A stretch of DNA of 64,000 nt from Sequoia sempervirens (lineage: Eukaryota > Streptophyta > Pinopsida > Cupressales > Cupressaceae): positions 495,707,370 through 495,771,369 of the forward strand of contig VDFB02270651.1 of assembly GCA_007258455.2 (NCBI GenBank). The letters run 5' to 3'. Positions 58,405-64,000 of this stretch are shown here, one piece after another (within the stretch, counting starts at the first letter, position 1; each line of letters begins with the position of its first letter). A program made the translations under genes and the position numbers. Below the pieces are notes generated by a model. That model saw only the letters and a program-made list of their open reading frames with translations. It made no database searches and was not told the origin of the DNA.

Positions 58405-59460
58405 TTAAGTTGAATGAAACATCCGAATAACACAAACAGGATTGTGGAAGTCAGTAAAGTTTCGGCATCCCTCTAAAGCACGTATATAGGTAGTTTCACG
58501 AGCTTCTTGTGTCATTCCAGTTTGTGTAGCATATTCAAGGGCCATTTCAATATCAACCTAGAATAAGATGCAACAATGACAGGTCATACTCATTTACTGA
58601 ATAAAGTCTCCATATCTGTTAAAAGGAAAAATACAGAAAAGCATTTACAGTTGAATACCTGTTCAACATGTTGGGTGAGCTTATCTCTAAGAGTTGATTC
58701 TGTAATCTCCCGAGATGTTACTTTCTCAAGTATTTGATCATAGTCATCCCCAAATCTTGGTCTTTTTGGAGAACGCAATTGTACCATTTCCTTTAGCACC
58801 TCATATATAGCTCGCGATGCATCAGGTATATACCTACAGCATCCAGCAAAAATAAATGTTAATTTTAAAAAGTGACAAAAGGCACCAACTGATAATGTGA
58901 GATGCCATATTCAAGCACATACTTTGTCAGGTTTCGCTTACGCTCCTGTCGTTCACGTGCTTGTTGCTTTTTCACTATTTTTGATTTCAACTGAGCACAG
59001 CATTGTTGAATAGCAGACTGAAAGCACACCATCGATTTCAAATCAGTATCTACACTAAAATGTCAATGAAACTTTATTTGGGCTTAAGTTCCTATGCAAG
59101 TAAGAATGTATTTAAATGCCATAAATTTCACCTTGACAGCAGATGCTATTTCTTTTATATCATCTCCAATGTATTCTTTGCCTGTTCCCTTGAAAGGAAT
59201 CTTTGTGCTGACAATGCTCACAAAAACTCCGATCTTATCTTGTGTCTGGTTGATCTTATAATTATTCCAACTGTTAAGATTAAGGCATTAATAAAGAGCT
59301 GCATTCTACAAGCTGACAACCATAATCTCGTACAATATTAACTTTAAAGAAAGAAAGTTGGTACCCACTTGATCCGCTTTGTTGCAGTCCTTGTGACTAC
59401 ATCTCCTCCTTGCTCAAACAAAAGTGGAATACGGTTTGCGAATCGAAATACATTAATACC
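58405..59460 (-). CDS. TOP6B: DNA topoisomerase VI subunit B, last five exons
   Basis: Exons (coding order): 59369-59460, 59132-59270, 58923-59017, 58659-58833, 58405-58557; stop TAA at 58405-58407. All introns are GT-AG and all joins stay in frame. Landmarks: GINVFRFANRIPLLFEQGG, KIPFKGTGKEYIGDDIKEIA, KKQQARERQERKRNLTK, YIPDASRAIYEVLKEMVQL, DKLTQHVEQ, VDIEMALEYATQTGMTQEAR and an end IRMFHST. This is the transducer and C-terminal part of the GHKL-type ATPase subunit that with TOP6A relaxes DNA, needed in plants for endoreduplication and some gene expression. N-terminal ATPase exons are not in the window up to 64 kb, so either an intron exceeds 4.5 kb or the gene is truncated. No stops or frameshifts are seen. 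Confidence 0.9.
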
Positions 59461-60829
59461 CTGCACTCAGATTATTATGAAATGTGCTTTAGAGAATGAC
59501 TGGTTGGCCTCTGTCTTCTTCTAGATCTTCAAGTTTTGCAATTGCAGAATGCAACATTTGAAAATGAGCCAAGTAAGATACAGTTCCCAAGGAGTTTCTA
59601 TTGTTATCTTGAGCATTTATATTAGAACAAAAACCCTTTTTCTTCAGTTCAAGTTTAATTATGCAGGATGATTTCAGTTAGCTCCTTTTCAAGAGGAACA
59701 ATTCTTAGAAATCTGGGTTTTCTTTAATGCTCATGCAACATGGATAGAAGATGGAGCCTTTGATGACCTATACAATTTTTCTCCGACCTTCATTTAAGAG
59801 TGTTGAAAATCAAAATGCTCATGTGTTAGAGCACGGCAAATTCTGCACCTTAGCATAAATTGGAGACAGTATACACCTAAAATTGTAAAGATTACGCAAA
59901 CAAGGCATTTGGAAATTGGATAGCATGTTTTACATCATTGGATGCCATCATCAAGTACAAAGAAATTTCAACAGATACTATTTTAAGAATATAAAATAAG
60001 TCTGCCTCAAAAGGGCTTATTATTATTATTATTATTTATCAGTGTTTAAAAACACTATTATTAAATTGAAATAATATTATTATTTCTCCTAGATGGAGGG
60101 GACATGACAATAAGTCTATTGACCACAATCTAAAACCTAATTTTATCCATCGCAAGTAAAAATATCCCTTCAAAAAGGAGAAAATAGAAAACCTCTGCTA
60201 TGAACTGAAAACAGAAAACCTTCTATTAAAGGACGCTTTAGCTTACTATGATATATCCAAGGATGAAAACAATGCTACTTTCTTAGAAATTAAAAAAAAA
60301 GATAAGTCTCCAAGATCACATGGTATTACAGCCTTATTTTATCGTTCAAATCTTTATATTGAGCTAAATGATATATATATTAATTTAAAATTTTATAACG
60401 CTTCTGTTGAGGATAGTACTGTGGGATAAGAGGCGTAGAGGTAACTAATGTTCAAAGCCAAGCAATATAGAGGAGTTACAAAATTGCAGATCTATTATTG
60501 TTAGGATATCACCAAATATAACCAAATATAACATGTAAAAGAGAAGACAGTGTTCAGAAAAGTAGCTGCAAATATACATATATCGATGATAAAGAACAAG
60601 TATCACAAACCTCTTCAAGGAGGCAACTTCCTTGAAAGAAAAAGCTCTATTACAAAACATAATTCCAAGATGATATTTGCTTTATTACAACATCAATATG
60701 TCACTTACTGAGGTACAGCCAAAACAGGATAAATACACACAATGTTATATTAACTAAATAACCATACTATGACCATTACAATGTGTAAAATAGTGAAGGG
60801 TTAGGTCATAAGGTTTCTAACCTACCCTC
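59461..60829. other. Noncoding, probably TOP6B intron
   Basis: Begins with the acceptor of the first visible exon. Contains an (ATT)n run at about 60019-60040. No upstream exon or other gene recognised. Confidence 0.45.
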
Positions 60830-60925
60830 CCACTTTGTCAAGCCCTGCCCTCAAGACTTGAATTGGGGAAACTGTTGCTGAAATTGGTGAGGAGGTTCCC
60901 AAGTGACACGTTTTGGTGATCTGAA
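60830..60925 (-). pseudogene. Gypsy integrase/chromodomain tail fragment
   Basis: Minus strand reads VTWEPPHQFQQQFPQFKS and then *GQGLTKWEG, like the end of plant chromovirus polyproteins (T-W-E...F-P-x-F). Only ~30 residues are recognisable. Confidence 0.4.
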
Positions 60926-61796
60926 AAATCAGGTCCCTTTTGACATTTGGTTAAGTTATCTTCTACAATTTGTTTTTCTTCACCATGGGCCTCATAGACA
61001 CATTTATGTTGCAAAAGCAAAATGAATGTGAAGTATTAAAATAATATTTATTATTTATTATTTAATGCTCAATATTGTATTTTATTGTAATTTTTTAGAT
61101 AAGAGCGTTTCTTAACATTCTTCTTCAGTTTGTTTTAGAAACTTGCTATTCCTGTAAATCCTTGTAAATTATTTATTGAGCTTTTGCTCCAATTGTAAAT
61201 ATATCAAATTTTTTACCATTTGTGTCTTTACATGAAGATGGCACCAAAAGTTGAATTTAATGGCGTTATCAGATAGCTCTTGAAAAATCGTGCGAGTTAT
61301 GAAAAACAGTGCCTCATTTCAACTCTATATACAAAAGTTATGGCCTCCTGAAGCCAAAATGACTAGCAAATTGGTGAACAATGTGATCCCCTCATGATGA
61401 ACAGTGATCCCTTTGACGAATGCTAGTGGCAAGAGGCTGAAAGCCTCATTTGGGGGCAAATTTGCAACTGGAAAAGGGGCAAATGTGTTCTAAGCAGACA
61501 GAGAAGTGGTTTATGGAACACCAGGCATTCTCTCTTCCTTTATTGGTGGTTAAGCTTCCATTTCTAGATGTTTTGGATGCAAGAGGGTGTTACTATGAGC
61601 CTTCTCCACATCTAGGGAAGAGATTAGACTTTTTCATTGGCATTGTTATAGCCATTTTTTTGGAAGGCATAGCTTGGTATGCAAGTTTGTGTGAGCAAGG
61701 GAATGTTTGAGAGCTAGTCCAAAGCTCTTTTATGCATTGTTGGAGCTTGTTGTAGACATGATTGGTCATTGTAACCTCTGTACTTCTCATTTCCAT
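60926..61796. other. Noncoding, probably retroelement 3' region
   Basis: AT-rich start, then G+C-richer DNA with unsupported open frames (61450-61710 and 61593-61838 in reverse). It leads into a polypurine tract, so is probably the 3' UTR of the element whose LTR starts at 61810. Confidence 0.4.
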
Positions 61797-61809
61797 AGTG
61801 GAAGGGGAA
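61797..61809 (+). other. Polypurine tract
   Basis: AGTGGAAGGGGAA immediately before TGTTGTGACC. Confidence 0.6.
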
Positions 61810-62115
61810 TGTTGTGACCTTTTCACACATCGCCCCATTTAAAATGGGGACCCCCTAATTTTTGCTCCATTCTGGTCTTTTTGGCTTTGGTTCTTGTCTC
61901 TCTCTCTCTGTCTATCTCTTTTCTGAGGTCTGCTTTCCGGGGACGTTCCTATCTTTGAACTTAAACGAGTGAAATTTGGCCAAGTCTAAAATTAGGGTTT
62001 TGAGTCTTTTGGTCAGTTCGAGGTTGAACGAAGTGAATAAATTGAAAATAGAGACTAACATTGTTGTCAGTGTGCTTCCAGCAGGCTCTCAGCAAATTTT
62101 CATCAAATTCTAACT

Positions 62116-63080
62116 ACTTACTATTTTTAGTAAGTATGCAATTACAGGCAATCCGTCAGCATTTTCGAAATTCCGACTGTCACACTGTGTTCAGAACACA
62201 TCAAGCTGCTCGCATGCAAAATTTGAGTGAAAACAGACAACTTACTATTTTTAGCAGTTCAGCTTCCGGAGCAGATTTCAGGGCTTAGATGCAGAGTTTT
62301 TCAACGCATGTCTGCATATTCCTTCTGGGTTTTTCGCAACCTTCGCAATGGTATAACATGCAAAGTGAGATAACAACTTTCAGAATTCAGTCTTCCGAGG
62401 CTATTTTTAGGGTTTGCATGTTAGGGTTTCTTTTGCATGTCGGATGATTCCTTCTGGGTTTTTCGAGACCTACGCATGGTATGACATGCAAACGAAGATA
62501 ATCACTTATTAAGGAACTTACTATTTTTAGCAGGTGCGTCCCGACAGCCGCCTCCCAGCACTTCAGAATCACAAGCTGATCGCAATGCAACAGAAACGAG
62601 AACAAACGGAGACCATTTGATATGCATGCAGAACAAATTAGGGTTTCCAGCTTCAGAGCCTGAAAAGAAGGGTTAAAAGTCAGAATTTTCGAAAACCGGT
62701 GTAAACCACCGCGATCAGCATCCTTCAAGTTATCTGCTGGTAAAATTTGAAGTTAGACGGAGCACTTACTATTTATAGTAAGTCATTTTGGAAGCAGGCT
62801 AAAAATAGCAAATTAGTTGCATGCGCCTATGTCGACAGGCAGGTCACGTGGTGAGGAGCGCGTCATTCAAATTTCAAGTCAATCGGAGCTGTGGAGATAT
62901 CAAAAGCAAGCAGTTACTATTTATAGCAAATCACCTTCAGAAATGGGCTAAAAATAGCAGGCCGACTAAGAATAGCAGTGTCAACAGGGTAACGAGGTCG
63001 TGAAGATGCAGTGTTTAAAATTTCAGAACGATCTGAGCTTCGGAGATGCAAGAATTGGAGGACTTACTATTTATAGCAGG
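62116..63080 (+). repeat. Hairpin-forming CTTACTATTT(T/A)TAG repeat array
   Basis: CTTACTATTTWTAG or close variants occur at about 62117, 62241, 62517, 62765, 62912 and 63062. Two are perfect fold-backs: ACTTACTA-TTTT-TAGTAAGT (62116-62135) and ACTTACTA-TTTA-TAGTAAGT (62764-62783). Inverse words CTAAAAATAGCA lie at about 62799 and 62947. The last three units are 148-150 bp apart; another internal repeat (CCTTCTGGGTTTTTCG) lies at about 62321 and 62449. Confidence 0.7.
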
Positions 63081-63147
63081 GCATGGAGAGGCTGGCAGAG
63101 GTCAGGAAAAATGGCTAAGGCATGAATTTCATCCCGCAGCACCCAGG

Positions 63148-63960
63148 AAATGCGCCCTCATCCTCAGCAAGTCAAGAAAAATGTTTAAGTGTTGGTAAAA
63201 TCCTCCTCCACCTCCAAATGCGCCCTTCTCACAAGCTAAGAGACATAAAAAATTTCTAAGGCAAAAGTTCATCCTGCTCCTATGGCAAAATGCGCCCAAC
63301 TCAAGGTGAAAGCATAAAAAATTCTAAGTATGAAATTTCGTCCACCTCCTAGGCTAAAATGCGCCCATGCTTGGAAAGTCAAGGAAAGTCAACGTTTTTC
63401 ATCCTACAGCTATGGCAAAATGCGCCCACCTTGAAGCATGAGAGTTAAAAAATTTCTAAGTGTTGAAGTTATCCTCCACCACCCTCCAAATGCGCCCAAA
63501 TTGCAAGTGAGTCAAAGTAGTCAACAAGTTTCATCCTGCACATATGCTCAAATGCGCCCAAATGGGGCCATGCCAAGACAAAAATAAGGTAGGCGAAGAG
63601 TCACAAGATGGCGTTGGAAAAAGTTTATCCTCCTCCCCCTCTCAAATGCGCCAATGCAACAAAAGGTCAAAGGAGTCAAAGAAATTCGTCCTCCTCTACA
63701 TAAGAAATGCGCCCAAGTTCAAAGGAGTCAACAAGTCAACAAAAGCTCGTCCTCCTCCTATGAGGAAATGCGCCCAAATGAGGTCAAGTGAAGACAAAAA
63801 CGGAGAAGTTGAAGAGTCATCCTTCATACAAGCCAAAATGCGCCCAAGTTGAAGATAGTAAAAGTGAATGAAGGATGGTGAACAAGGTAAAAGGTGTTGA
63901 AAATATTTTCCCAAGGCGTGGTGAAGTTGAATATCCCTCTTGAAGTGTCATATGCGCCCA
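63148..63960 (+). repeat. Minisatellite with AAATGCGCCC core, 12 copies
   Basis: The core AAATGCGCCC starts at 63148, 63216, 63288, 63357, 63418, 63488, 63550, 63644 (one change), 63705, 63766, 63836 and, as ATATGCGCCC, about 63950. Most spacings are 61-72 bp. Each core is preceded by a pyrimidine stretch of type TCATCCTCCTCC and followed by a purine-rich GTCAAG/AAAGTC stretch. Confidence 0.85.
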
Positions 63961-64000
63961 AGGTGGTGAGATAAGATGTTGAGGTGGTGAACAAAATTTT

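Larger units (their letters stand above)
61810..64000 (+). mobile_element. Long LTR, start visible, runs past window end
   Basis: Opens TGTTGTGACCTTTTCACAC after a polypurine tract. At least 2.19 kb with two internal repeat arrays. The LTR start at 42871 has a similar opening. No coding. Confidence 0.55.

Noticed and set aside
61450..61838. Opposed frames of 86 and 81 codons
   Set aside because: In the 3' region before a polypurine tract; neither shows a domain.
63544..63914. Opposed frames of 102 and 72 codons
   Set aside because: Created by the AAATGCGCCC minisatellite periodicity.
1..64000. CRISPR array, prokaryotic operons, tRNA or rRNA genes
   Set aside because: No regular short repeat-spacer pattern, no ribosome-binding-site-led gene runs, and no tRNA cloverleaf or rRNA seen; introns and plant retroelements show a nuclear plant genome.

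Overview
The window looks like the genome of a conifer or another large-genome gymnosperm. It is AT-rich and packed with old, mutually inserted LTR retrotransposons that carry many stops and frameshifts. It also holds one Penelope-like element with a GIY-YIG endonuclease, a type reported among land plants mainly from conifers ('Dryad' elements). No bacterial gene organisation, tRNA, rRNA or CRISPR array was seen. Species cannot be named from sequence alone.

Layout. 1-5.8 kb: no recognisable gene, one ~73-bp tandem repeat and a cluster of 12-bp palindromes. 5.8-10.5 kb (+): decayed Ty3/gypsy chromovirus-type pol and probable 3' LTR. 10.5-14.05 kb (-): Ty1/copia remnant (protease, gag, leader, tRNA-iMet PBS, LTR). 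15.2-17.1 kb: one LTR with a PBS-like site. 17.3-25.36 kb (-): large gypsy-type element C with order gag-PR-second RNase H-RT-RNase H-integrase. 25.36-29.8 kb (+): Tat-type gypsy element B with order PR-RT-RNase H-second RNase H-integrase. 30.3-32.36 and 39.28-39.9 kb (-): a plant-mobile-domain (PMD) gene relic split by element D (32.36-39.28 kb), a two-LTR non-autonomous element with only gag/protease-like coding. 40.25-44 kb: further LTR pieces.

45.4-57.3 kb is the most unusual part. Intronless fragments of an ABCC-type ABC transporter and a PPR gene are followed by the Penelope-like element, whose 3' end carries a strong hammerhead-ribozyme match. Next comes element E, a two-LTR element that keeps gag, lacks pol, and carries captured pieces of ABCC and of the splicing factor Cactin. 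A ~1-kb noncoding block precedes ABCC both inside E and at 45.5-46.5 kb, so the capture probably belongs to a repeat family.

58.4-59.46 kb (-) contains the only apparently healthy host coding sequence: the last five exons of a DNA topoisomerase VI subunit B (TOP6B) gene, with in-phase junctions and canonical splice sites. From 61.8 kb to the end is a long LTR-like sequence with a hairpin-forming repeat and a minisatellite built on AAATGCGCCC.

All calls rest on reading translations and motifs by eye; no database search was possible.
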